From NCBI GenBank assembly GCA_019115985.1, contig DXCN01000029.1, forward strand, positions 1-55,218: DNA of 55,218 nucleotides, given 5' to 3'. This document shows positions 25,724 through 33,510 of this stretch, piece by piece. Numbering within the stretch: position 1 is the first letter of the stretch; every line of letters begins with the position of its first letter. This DNA is from Candidatus Rothia avicola (GTDB lineage: Bacteria > Actinomycetota > Actinomycetes > Actinomycetales > Micrococcaceae). The position numbers were made by a program, and so were the translations under genes. The notes beneath the pieces were generated by a model. That model was not told the origin of the DNA. It saw only the letters and a program-made list of their open reading frames with translations, and did not search any database.

Positions 25724-27049
25724 CTAGAAAAGGGTGTTGGAAGAACTATCTGCCGTATTGGTGAGAGGCACGTTCTCGCGCTCTAGCCCGTAGTGGCGGC
25801 GATTGATAGCTTTGCCAAGTGCGTTGGGAATGCCTACTACCAATGCGTTACCCATGCAGAAAGCACGATGACCGTCAGTTAAGCCTGCATCGGTCCAGCC
25901 CTTGGGGAAACCTTGAATCTGGTCTAGCTCATCGGGAATAAGACGGCGTAGGCGACCTGATTCTGTCTTCACAACATGTTTAAATCGTGAAGCGCCAGCT
26001 CCGCCTTCACCGGTCAAAATGGTGCGTGCCGGGCGGTCGAGGGGGTCGGGGAAGGACATACTACCTTCTGAGTAGGTGTACTTGAATCCACTAGCTTTAT
26101 TGATGCGTTCTTCTCTTTTGCCACCCTTAAGGTATTCCCAGGCCTGGATTTTGCTAGGTTCAATAAAGAACTGGTCTGGCACTTCGGTCTCGTCGACAAC
26201 GATATCGCCGAGAGTAAGACATTTGCCTGTGTACAGAGCTTCTGGCTTCGCGGTATAGATTTTACCGTTCTGCATTACGCCGGCATCTTGGAACCGTGAA
26301 GTTTTTGCACCTAGACCAAAGTTTTGAGTCACTTCAAAGGGGTCAGTACTAATGCTGAAGTTATCTTCGCGAGTCAGGTTCTGGGTAATAGGGAAGGCCT
26401 CAGCAAAAACTCCTTCGGTACGCAGGGTAGCTTCCAAGTCCCATGTTGTATCGGTAAGTTCTGCATAAATGTACACGCGTTTACGTTTCTGAGGGTGGCC
26501 GTAGTCAGCCGCGTTAATGACTCGCCATTCAACGGAATACCCCAGCGAGTAGAAGCATGAAAGAATAATTGCGAAGTCACGACCACGCTGCTTTGAAGGT
26601 GATTTGAGCAGGCGATCTACATTTTCAAGGACGACGTAGCGCGGCTTTTTCATGTCTAGCGCACGGTAGATATCCCACCAGAGCACTCCCTTTTTGCCTT
26701 CAATGCCGTGTGACTGAGACAAGGGCTTTGAGACAGAGTAGTCCTGGCAGGGGAAGCCACCAACGAGCATATCTGCTTCTGGAATAGCGATTTCACCATT
26801 TTCAGCCATGTCGAGGGCCTTGTTAATGTCTTCGTTGAGGAAGTTTTCTTCCCCAAAACGTGCAACGTAGCAGCGGGCGGCAAACTGCTTGGTAGGTGTT
26901 CCAGGAGGCTCCCACTGATTAGCCCATACCGTTTCAAAGTTGCCGGCTGGGGGGAGGGTGAAGCCATCTTTGTTGTAACCCTCGAAGCCCAGACGGAAGC
27001 CGCCGACGCCCGCAAAGAGCTCGATGATGCGAATCGGCTGGTCAAGCAT
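25724..27049 (-). CDS. DNA (cytosine-5) methyltransferase, M.Sau3AI-like
   Basis: A C5 methyltransferase of 441 residues with all main motifs. Motif I is LFAGVGGFRLG (11-21). Motif IV is GGFPCQDYS with nucleophile Cys101. Motif VI is ENV (142-144). Motif VIII is ADYGHPQKRKRVYI, motif IX is IPDELDQIQGFPKGW, and motif X is MGNALVVGIP. WANQWEP, KGVLWWDIYR, LLKSPSKQRGRDFAI and YSEGSMSFPDPLDRPARTIL resemble M.Sau3AI as I recall it, so methylation of the C in GATC is predicted. It protects against the Sau3AI-like endonuclease two genes upstream but is separated from that transcript by a terminator and has its own promoter. Confidence 0.9.
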   Translation of the reverse strand: MLDQPIRIIELFAGVGGFRLGFEGYNKDGFTLPPAGNFETVWANQWEPPGTPTKQFAARCYVARFGEENFLNEDINKALDMAENGEIAIPEADMLVGGFPCQDYSVSKPLSQSHGIEGKKGVLWWDIYRALDMKKPRYVVLENVDRLLKSPSKQRGRDFAIILSCFYSLGYSVEWRVINAADYGHPQKRKRVYIYAELTDTTWDLEATLRTEGVFAEAFPITQNLTREDNFSISTDPFEVTQNFGLGAKTSRFQDAGVMQNGKIYTAKPEALYTGKCLTLGDIVVDETEVPDQFFIEPSKIQAWEYLKGGKREERINKASGFKYTYSEGSMSFPDPLDRPARTILTGEGGAGASRFKHVVKTESGRLRRLIPDELDQIQGFPKGWTDAGLTDGHRAFCMGNALVVGIPNALGKAINRRHYGLERENVPLTNTADSSSNTLF

Positions 27050-27075
27050 ATCTATCTTGCCCCTTCAGCAACTTG

Positions 27076-27119
27076 AGTATAGTCATATCATATTGAGTAT
27101 AGATTAGAACATATGTTCC
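27076..27119 (-). promoter_or_regulatory. Tandem -10 boxes and palindrome upstream of methyltransferase
   Basis: TTGAGTATAG is repeated at 27073 and 27093, 20 bp apart. Read on the minus strand, each copy supplies TATACT, a -10 box. The perfect palindrome GAACATATGTTC (27108-27119) lies directly upstream of the distal -10, where the promoter spacer would be. The arrangement suggests a regulated methyltransferase promoter, perhaps controlled by the methyltransferase itself or a small controller. Confidence 0.55.
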
Positions 27120-27162
27120 CATAACCATGTTGCAGTATGTTTTTTGTCATGTCTGAAAAATA

Positions 27163-27207
27163 TTTTGATGCCGCTGTTTAGTAACTATCACAACAGCGGC
27201 ATCAAAA
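27163..27207 (-). terminator. Terminator after the DUF262 gene
   Basis: A 16-bp perfect stem (27163-27178 with 27192-27207) has a 13-nt loop, 7 bases past the stop of the DUF262 gene. T-rich flanks on both sides make it effective in either direction. Confidence 0.85.
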
Positions 27208-27213
27208 AGTGTT

Positions 27214-29100
27214 TTAAATATTTTTCATTCTATCATGAATAAATTTTATTATCTCAAGATTACGTTTGTTAATCGATCCTTCAGGGTCTCTCTGGAGGTC
27301 GGCAAAATACCCTCCAGAATCTAGCTCTGAGAATATTTTATTTTCAGACTCAAGATAAATCGGAACCTTTTGGTCTATGCCTTTATTTCTGCACCGACTA
27401 TTTTTTCCTGATTCGAGTAATATAATGTTACCAGGCTGGTGTGAGTGGTCCAAGGAATTGGAATCGCTTATCATATGTTCAAAGTTCATCCCATTGGTGA
27501 GGTTGTTATTTTTGTAAACATGAAAGGAGCGGCAGAGATGGGCAGCGCGAGCGTTGTTTTGACTCTGCTCCCCTTTCTTAATCTTGTTTGAGTAAGAAAG
27601 TTTTGAGAAATCAAATTCATTGAGCGCTTGTTCGATTTGTTGATAGGTCGGAAGGAAAGATTTAAACTTTTCTCTTAGATTTTTGAGCTCTTCTCGAATT
27701 TTATCCTTTTTCATATTCTTATCCAGGTCAGACCTGCTTATTTCACCAATACTGATAGCGGTGTCAAGATAGGGCTTGCGGAGCTTATTTGTCTGCCTCA
27801 TAAGGATTGTATTAAATATTATATGAAAATCAGCCAAGAAGTGAAGATTGCGACGTAATTCTTTAGAGCTCAGTATGTCTAGTTCAAAGGACCGAATAAT
27901 TTGCAAGAGAAGAGGCTCTGCCTGCCGAATCTTCTGAACAAAAATTATATTTTCTATATAGAATTTCACTTCTTCACGGTATTCAGCTGCAAAAATGGAA
28001 TAATTATCTTTACCTCGTAGAAGTTTTAATGAATTTGCGTAAACTACTAAATCATCAAGGAGATTCTCTGGGTCTAGAAAAAGGGATTCTTTGCGGGGCG
28101 CTGAAATTTTTCTCATGAAATCGCTGTAGAGGTTCCGAGCTGGAGTATCAGAGATGTTCGATTTCCAATAAAGTTGGATAAAATCTTCAATTGTAACCCA
28201 TTTTTTGTCACCGTAGTGTGAAAGCGTTTTTGACATCTCTGACCATTTCGTTTTGGCATGATCGAGAGGTTCGCGTTCTGAGATTAAGCTGAAAATTTTA
28301 TTTTTAATTTTGTCAGATTCATTTAATGATAGGCCTTTTGAGTTCAGTGACTCAAATATTGAAGTTGCTTCTTTTTCGCTAGTTGTTGATAAGATAACTA
28401 CGATTGAACTTCCTAGTTGTTCATAAATCGCATAGTAATAATCAATCAGAGGAAGGTCCGGAACTGTCTCTCTTGAGTAGGAGTTAAAAGTCTTTTTTAT
28501 ACTCGATGGAGATAGTGCCCTGGTGAAAAAATCATATGAGTTTTTAATGTTAAATTCAGTTTCAGACTTTGGCGCAAGGCTCTTTCTCTCTTCTTGACTT
28601 CCAAATAAATATTTCTCGTAGAAAGAATTATCCGTCTCTACTTTTAGTGTTTTCTTCCTATTTTCAGGTTTTCGATCTTTTGTCAGGAGATGATTATTTA
28701 AGATTTCATCTGATAGTTCCTTAAAAGAATTTTCTAGACTCTTTTTGTCTTCATCGCTTAATTCTGAGGGTAACTCTGAAGTTGTTGCTAGGGAATGTAG
28801 TGTATTATACATAGCTGCCAAGAGAATAACTGAAGTAGTAATTCTTTGTTGGCCGTCAATCACTTCGAGGGATCCTGCAGTTCCATCATAGTTACCTTTT
28901 AGAAGAAAAGTGCCAAAAAAATACTCAGAGGAAGTTAGTTCTGAGTGTGAAATATTTATTTCAGAAATAATATCACTTAAAAATGTTTTTAAATTTGTAT
29001 CCTGCCAGCTATATCCACGCTGGTATCTGGGGATTTCAAGAATGTTTCTATTCCTTCCCAAGAGATTAGTTAAATTTTCTTTCTGATAGCCAAAATCCAT
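27214..29100 (-). CDS. DUF262/DUF1524 protein (GmrSD-like nuclease family)
   Basis: A 628-residue protein. The N-terminal DUF262 domain has IPRYQRGYSW (residues 23-32) and EVIDGQQRITT with the DGQQR motif near 81-85. This ParB/sulfiredoxin-like fold is NTP-dependent in GmrS. The C-terminal part carries NFEHMISDS near 538 and GNIILLE followed by an Asn, matching the HNH-type DUF1524 nuclease domain of GmrD. Single-chain relatives cleave modified phage DNA. The gene is far more AT-rich than the chromosome, a sign of transfer. AAAGGA lies 8 bases before the ATG, and 40 bases separate it from the upstream endonuclease gene, so they are cotranscribed. Confidence 0.85.
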   Translation of the reverse strand: MDFGYQKENLTNLLGRNRNILEIPRYQRGYSWQDTNLKTFLSDIISEINISHSELTSSEYFFGTFLLKGNYDGTAGSLEVIDGQQRITTSVILLAAMYNTLHSLATTSELPSELSDEDKKSLENSFKELSDEILNNHLLTKDRKPENRKKTLKVETDNSFYEKYLFGSQEERKSLAPKSETEFNIKNSYDFFTRALSPSSIKKTFNSYSRETVPDLPLIDYYYAIYEQLGSSIVVILSTTSEKEATSIFESLNSKGLSLNESDKIKNKIFSLISEREPLDHAKTKWSEMSKTLSHYGDKKWVTIEDFIQLYWKSNISDTPARNLYSDFMRKISAPRKESLFLDPENLLDDLVVYANSLKLLRGKDNYSIFAAEYREEVKFYIENIIFVQKIRQAEPLLLQIIRSFELDILSSKELRRNLHFLADFHIIFNTILMRQTNKLRKPYLDTAISIGEISRSDLDKNMKKDKIREELKNLREKFKSFLPTYQQIEQALNEFDFSKLSYSNKIKKGEQSQNNARAAHLCRSFHVYKNNNLTNGMNFEHMISDSNSLDHSHQPGNIILLESGKNSRCRNKGIDQKVPIYLESENKIFSELDSGGYFADLQRDPEGSINKRNLEIIKFIHDRMKNI

Positions 29101-29140
29101 TTTTAATTTCCTTTATGCTTGATTGATGGGGGTGTTTTTA

Positions 29141-30706
29141 TCAATAAAATCTGAATGATAGTTTACTATATATTTCCCGTTCAATAAGTTCTGTATTAAT
29201 CCAGAATGCTTGTTTTGTTAACCACTGGCCGTCAGGTAGCTGATTGGCATCACGCTCTACATTGCCTATATCAGGTCTTCCGTCTGTGAAGCGGTATGCT
29301 GCTTTCTTCGCGCTAGGGCGGATGTGGCACACAGGGTTTTCTGACGCTTTCATGAAGTTGTTTTTGTAGGTTCCACCTTCAAGACGTATATTGATGCCGT
29401 CTCGAAGTTTCTGTTTGGTATCAAGCCAATATTCATAGGCGGTGCCGGTGCTATCTTTAAATTCCTCACCGCCAATTAGGTGAACTGGCACAGACCAGAA
29501 GAAAGCGCCCCGAAGGTAGTACCCATTATCGTCCTCCTGGAAAACTACAAACAGATAACGTTGGTCTGCAAGGAGTGAGTACCATTCGGAGTCTTCCCAT
29601 GAGGTCTCAGCATGAAGGTCAGCAAACTTGAAGTTTTTAAGTTTTAGCTTCTCCTTAATCGTCCCATTCTTCTGAAGCCGAACGGTACGGACGGAAATCC
29701 CCGCTTTCTCAAACTCCTCAATACGTTCCTTCTTTGAGCCAAAGAGACGCCACGTGAGTGCATTGTGAAAGTTTTTGGCGGTGGAGTCCAGATCTGGGGC
29801 TATTTCTGTCGCTAGCTCATGGGAATAACGGTTCTCAAAAGGTGCCAGCATCTGCAGGACAACATCATCAAAGGTGTTATCTTCAAGAAGCTGAGAATCG
29901 CTGATGAGCCGATCAGCCTCTTCCTGCTCTTTCTCGAATCGTTGAGCTAGGGCGGTCATGTACGACTGCTTGAAAGAAAAAGCGCGGCTCTTCGCCGGTA
30001 TATATTCAAGAGACCCATCTTCATGAACCAGAGGGTAGAACTGGGCTCGTAAACTTTTCTCAGCCGTAGCCCCTTTCGTGCAAGCCCCAAGGTAGTTAGT
30101 CATACCCTCACTCAACTCGTGAGCTCGGCCAGCTTGAATCATGCTCACGATTTTTCTGTAGTCTTCTTTGATAATTTCAAGGTCTTCACCCGAAATCTGA
30201 AGTCTATTGATGAGGCTGATGCGTTGCTCGGTACTTTTGACGGAGCGGTCCCGAAGATAGCTGATAAGCAGAATATCGGAGGACTTTTTCTTTAGCGAAG
30301 AATCTTCATAGTCTAGCGGAATTTCAGAGTTATTTGGAATCATAGAGAGCACCAGGCGTTCACCGGCTTTGATAACTCTCTGCTTCTTTCTGTTGTTGCC
30401 GTACTCTACTGGGGAAACTTTAAGCTCCATGCCTGCTTCTGCGAAGTCAGGAGCTGACTCTGAGTTAGCTGTATAACCGAAGTAGTGCTCTTCAAGTAGG
30501 TTGCCTAGTGCACCTTTACGATTCTTGTCTGTGTAGTTCGGAGCTGGCAAGTGCTCTGAGAGCTTGAGCGAAAGGACATCCTCGAAGGTCAGACCTCTGA
30601 GGAGCTTCGCATAATCTACAATTTGTTCAGCATCCTTGAAACCATCTTCCTTAAGTGCGCTGAGCAAGTTCGAGATTTTCTGGTTCAAATTAAAATCAAC
30701 CGACAT
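29141..30706 (-). CDS. Sau3AI-type type II restriction endonuclease
   Basis: A MutH/Sau3AI-family nuclease of 521 residues, predicted to cut at GATC. The N-terminal catalytic domain shows KGALGNLLEEHYF (64-76), then PDFAEAGMELKVSP with the D-x6-E-x-K residues D87, E94 and K96. The second half matches the extra MutH-like domain of Sau3AI that binds DNA as an effector (end near FWINTELIEREIYSKLSFRFY). Length is close to Sau3AI's. It is followed in the operon by the DUF262 gene and, beyond a terminator, by the cognate methyltransferase. Base composition is below the chromosome average. Confidence 0.87.
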   Translation of the reverse strand: MSVDFNLNQKISNLLSALKEDGFKDAEQIVDYAKLLRGLTFEDVLSLKLSEHLPAPNYTDKNRKGALGNLLEEHYFGYTANSESAPDFAEAGMELKVSPVEYGNNRKKQRVIKAGERLVLSMIPNNSEIPLDYEDSSLKKKSSDILLISYLRDRSVKSTEQRISLINRLQISGEDLEIIKEDYRKIVSMIQAGRAHELSEGMTNYLGACTKGATAEKSLRAQFYPLVHEDGSLEYIPAKSRAFSFKQSYMTALAQRFEKEQEEADRLISDSQLLEDNTFDDVVLQMLAPFENRYSHELATEIAPDLDSTAKNFHNALTWRLFGSKKERIEEFEKAGISVRTVRLQKNGTIKEKLKLKNFKFADLHAETSWEDSEWYSLLADQRYLFVVFQEDDNGYYLRGAFFWSVPVHLIGGEEFKDSTGTAYEYWLDTKQKLRDGINIRLEGGTYKNNFMKASENPVCHIRPSAKKAAYRFTDGRPDIGNVERDANQLPDGQWLTKQAFWINTELIEREIYSKLSFRFY

Positions 30707-30785
30707 AGCATCACCCTGACATCTAGAAGTATCTTTACGAGATGGGCTTGCGCCCTTGCCCGATTACGTAGCTGTTATAACTACT

Positions 30786-32090
30786 TTATGAGCGTCTTGT
30801 GGACGCAACTTTGTCTATTACTAGATATACAAGTGCTGTAACGAGGAAGGACGTCATGGTAGCACCTATCGGAGACAAGAGGTGGTAGGCGAAAATCCAC
30901 GCTGTCAGGGAACCCAGAGCCCAAGCTCCTACTGCAGGGTACCCAACTGCAAATCGATATGTGGTGAGGGGCAAATATTCACCACGTTTAACCAAGTAGT
31001 AGTCACATATCATGACAGCAAATACGGGCACGAAAAAAGCCCCAATGAGTAGTAAGAAGTTTGTAAAGTAGTCAAGCAAAGCTATCTGACTCGCACCCAG
31101 GATAGAAATCAAACCAATAACGGAAGCGACTACCTTATAGTTTTGTGCTTTACTCGGCAGCACGGTCATGGCTGAGTTCACCATCCCATAGACCACCATA
31201 GAATTTGTTGCCATCACAGATAGAAATACGGCAACAGCAAGAGCAGGCCCAAAAGCCTCTACAAGCGGAACAGGGTCAAAAGGCGCTTCAACACCGCGTG
31301 CAATGACTAAATAGAGGGCCAAAGTCGAACCTAAAGACATTGCAAGAATTGTTGATGTACAGTAACCGATGAAGCTACCCGCAGATGTCTTAGCCGTATG
31401 AGAACCGAATCTGTTGAAATCTGCTGAAAGTACCGTCCAGGAAATAGCTGTTGCAAAGACTGCATCGAATGCTAGGCGGGAAGTGTAAGGATCTTCAGTT
31501 GCTGAGGTCGAAAGAAATGAGCTTAGAGGAACCTCTTTGAAGCATAGCCACAGAACATAGCCCATGCACGCGAGAATCAGCACAGCAAAAACAGGTTCTA
31601 CTTTGGCAATAGCGCTATGGCCAAACAGCGCCAGCGCAACGACTACTGCTTCGCAGATTACAGACCAAAGCACCGGATTAGAGTATCCAGTCGCTCCTGC
31701 GACTAGCGCGTTTACTGTTACACCGGCAAGAATGGCTTGAACCCAGCTCCAACCCATTAGGACCACAATATTGCCCATTGCGGGAATAAGGCTACCTTTT
31801 ATACCGAATGAGAACTTCGTGAGTTCCATGGTGGCATACCCAGTTCTTGTTCCTATGCTGCCTACGGTAACTAGAACTAGTGCGCCTAGAAGGGTTCCTA
31901 GCGTAATCACAAGAAGTGCTGTCCCGTAGGTTAGAGAAGGCACAAATAAGGTGCCTGTAAGCATCGTTGTGACCACGAGATTTGCTGCTAGCCAAATACC
32001 CATGATGCGAGGCGCTGATGAAGTCTTTGCCCCAGACTGTAGAAGGCTCTTATCGAGTATGGGCTGAGGCTTGGTGAACTGGGTTGACAT
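30786..32090 (-). CDS. NCS1-family nucleobase permease (cytosine/purine type)
   Basis: A 434-residue membrane protein with about 12 helices of the nucleobase:cation symporter-1 family. Typical features are the helix 1 region IMGIWLAANLVVTTMLTGTL, helix 3 GNIVVLMGWSWVQAILAGVT, and the helix 10 loop DYFTNFLLLIGAFFVPVFAVMICDYYLVKRG. Cytosine, other pyrimidines or hydroxymethylpyrimidine are plausible substrates. The ATG at 32090 fits the family N-terminus; one at 32156 would add 22 residues. Neither has a clear ribosome site. Its composition is nearer to the restriction genes than to pheA, and it may belong to the same acquired block. Confidence 0.82.
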   Translation of the reverse strand: MSTQFTKPQPILDKSLLQSGAKTSSAPRIMGIWLAANLVVTTMLTGTLFVPSLTYGTALLVITLGTLLGALVLVTVGSIGTRTGYATMELTKFSFGIKGSLIPAMGNIVVLMGWSWVQAILAGVTVNALVAGATGYSNPVLWSVICEAVVVALALFGHSAIAKVEPVFAVLILACMGYVLWLCFKEVPLSSFLSTSATEDPYTSRLAFDAVFATAISWTVLSADFNRFGSHTAKTSAGSFIGYCTSTILAMSLGSTLALYLVIARGVEAPFDPVPLVEAFGPALAVAVFLSVMATNSMVVYGMVNSAMTVLPSKAQNYKVVASVIGLISILGASQIALLDYFTNFLLLIGAFFVPVFAVMICDYYLVKRGEYLPLTTYRFAVGYPAVGAWALGSLTAWIFAYHLLSPIGATMTSFLVTALVYLVIDKVASTRRS

Positions 32091-32224
32091 AACATCAATG
32101 GTAAGTGTTCTGGGCAACAGAATGAAGTCGATTAGTCTTTTTACGTGTTCTAACATTGTGCTGAGAGAACCTAGCTATACAGATTGCGTTATGGAGTGGC
32201 TTTATGACGTGCAGGGGCGTTGAA

Positions 32225-32454
32225 GTGAAACAGGCTTACAGCGAAGCTGCTGGTTCGATGGAGTGAGCGGGTGTGAGCATGCGAGCACATAAGAGTGAAC
32301 GGAATCCGCCGCAAGGCGGGGCGTGAATCGCTGGTGATGAGCACCGAGATTCCGAGCGCGCGAGGAAAATAAATCTCGGTGCGAATCTGGCAAGCTTGCG
32401 AGCCAGCTAGCGAACCGGGTTAGAGGGTCGGCAGCGAGCGTAAGCCTGTTTCAC
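32225..32454. repeat. Folded ~230-bp element bounded by 15-bp inverted repeats
   Basis: GTGAAACAGGCTTAC at 32225-32239 is matched perfectly by its reverse complement at 32440-32454. Inside lie at least four further hairpins. One is an 11-bp stem (32341-32351 with 32372-32382). Another is CCGCC-GCAA-GGCGG near 32307, with a GNRA tetraloop. CTGGC/GCCAG surrounds a GCAAGCTTGC palindrome (32387-32406), and CAGC/GCTG sits near the left end. GNGAGC-like words recur throughout. It has no open frame of note. It could be a structured RNA, a MITE-like miniature element or a recombination site at the edge of the low-GC block. Confidence 0.6.
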
Positions 32455-32543
32455 CTCTTTCACTCCTCTGCTCCCGCTAGCACCGCCCGGTACAAACCTC
32501 CACGAACCCTTTGGCAGGGAGCCGGGGTGCGGCGTCCACCCGC

Positions 32544-32549
32544 TAAACT
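32544..32549 (+). promoter_or_regulatory. -10 box of leaderless pheA
   Basis: TAAACT, 7 bases, then the ATG at 32557. Confidence 0.5.
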
Positions 32550-32556
32550 AGACCCC

Positions 32557-33510
32557 ATGCGCTATACCTACCTCGGCCCTGCCGGAACCTTCACCGAAGC
32601 TGCCCTGCTCACCGTCCCCGGTGCCCCCGACGCCGAGCGCATCCCCGCGACCTCCGTACCCGCAGCCCTCGAGGCCCTGCGTGACGGCAGCGCCGATGCC
32701 GCCATGGTGCCTATCGAAAACTCCGTTGAAGGTGGCGTCACCGCAACCCTGGATGCTATTGCCTCGCTCGATGGGTCCCTGCGTATCGTCCGAGAAGTGC
32801 TGGTGCCCATCACCTTCGTGCTGGTTGCCCGCCCCGGCACCACCTTAGAGAGCATCACAACTATCTCAACCCACACCCATGCCTGGGCGCAGGTGCGCTC
32901 CTGGGTGGCTGAGAACAAGCCCAGCGTGAATTACCTGCCGGGCTCGTCCACTGCGGGCGCTGCCCTGGGGCTGCTGAATGAGAACCCCGGCTACGAGGCC
33001 GCCGTTTGCTCGCCCGCTGTGGCGCAGGCCCACCCCGAGCTGCAGGTGCTGGCCCACAGTATCGGTGATAACAAGAACGCCGTCACCCGCTTTGTGCTCG
33101 TGGCCCGCGACGCCGAACCCCCCGCACCCACCGGCGCAGACAAAACCACCCTGGTCATCCCACTGCCCCAGGACCGCCCCGGCGCCCTGCTCGATCTGCT
33201 CGAACAGTTCTCAACCCGGGGAATCAACCTCTCCCGCATTGAGTCCCGGCCCACCGGCGAATTTCTGGGCTCGTATTTCTTCTCCATCGACATTGACGGC
33301 CACCTCTACGACGCCCGCGTGCGCGATGCCCTGCGCGGCATCCACCGGGTCTCACCCGGGGTGCTCTACCTGGGCTCCTACCCGCGGGCCGACAAGCGCC
33401 TAGCCGCGGTAGACCCCATGCACGATGAGGCATCTTTCAACGCCGCCCGTGACTGGGTTGAAACCCTCTTCCCGGGCGGACGGCCCGAGGCTCTCAAACA
33501 CAATATCTAG
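32557..33510 (+). CDS. pheA: Prephenate dehydratase
   Basis: A monofunctional enzyme of 317 residues that converts prephenate to phenylpyruvate in phenylalanine synthesis. The catalytic domain starts YTYLGPAGTFTEAAL and includes IENSVEGGVTATLD; the conserved threonine lies in NAVTRFVLV near residue 180. A C-terminal ACT domain (DRPGALLDLLEQFSTRGINLSRIESRP) gives phenylalanine feedback control. I chose the ATG at 32557, just before the conserved start and 7 bases after a -10 box. Its stop overlaps that of the convergent lipid kinase gene. Confidence 0.93.
   Translation: MRYTYLGPAGTFTEAALLTVPGAPDAERIPATSVPAALEALRDGSADAAMVPIENSVEGGVTATLDAIASLDGSLRIVREVLVPITFVLVARPGTTLESITTISTHTHAWAQVRSWVAENKPSVNYLPGSSTAGAALGLLNENPGYEAAVCSPAVAQAHPELQVLAHSIGDNKNAVTRFVLVARDAEPPAPTGADKTTLVIPLPQDRPGALLDLLEQFSTRGINLSRIESRPTGEFLGSYFFSIDIDGHLYDARVRDALRGIHRVSPGVLYLGSYPRADKRLAAVDPMHDEASFNAARDWVETLFPGGRPEALKHNI

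Noticed and set aside
32157-32176. CTGAGAGAACC-like sequence resembling part of a TPP riboswitch near the NCS1 permease
   Set aside because: It is on the wrong strand for the permease and the conserved second half of the aptamer is missing.
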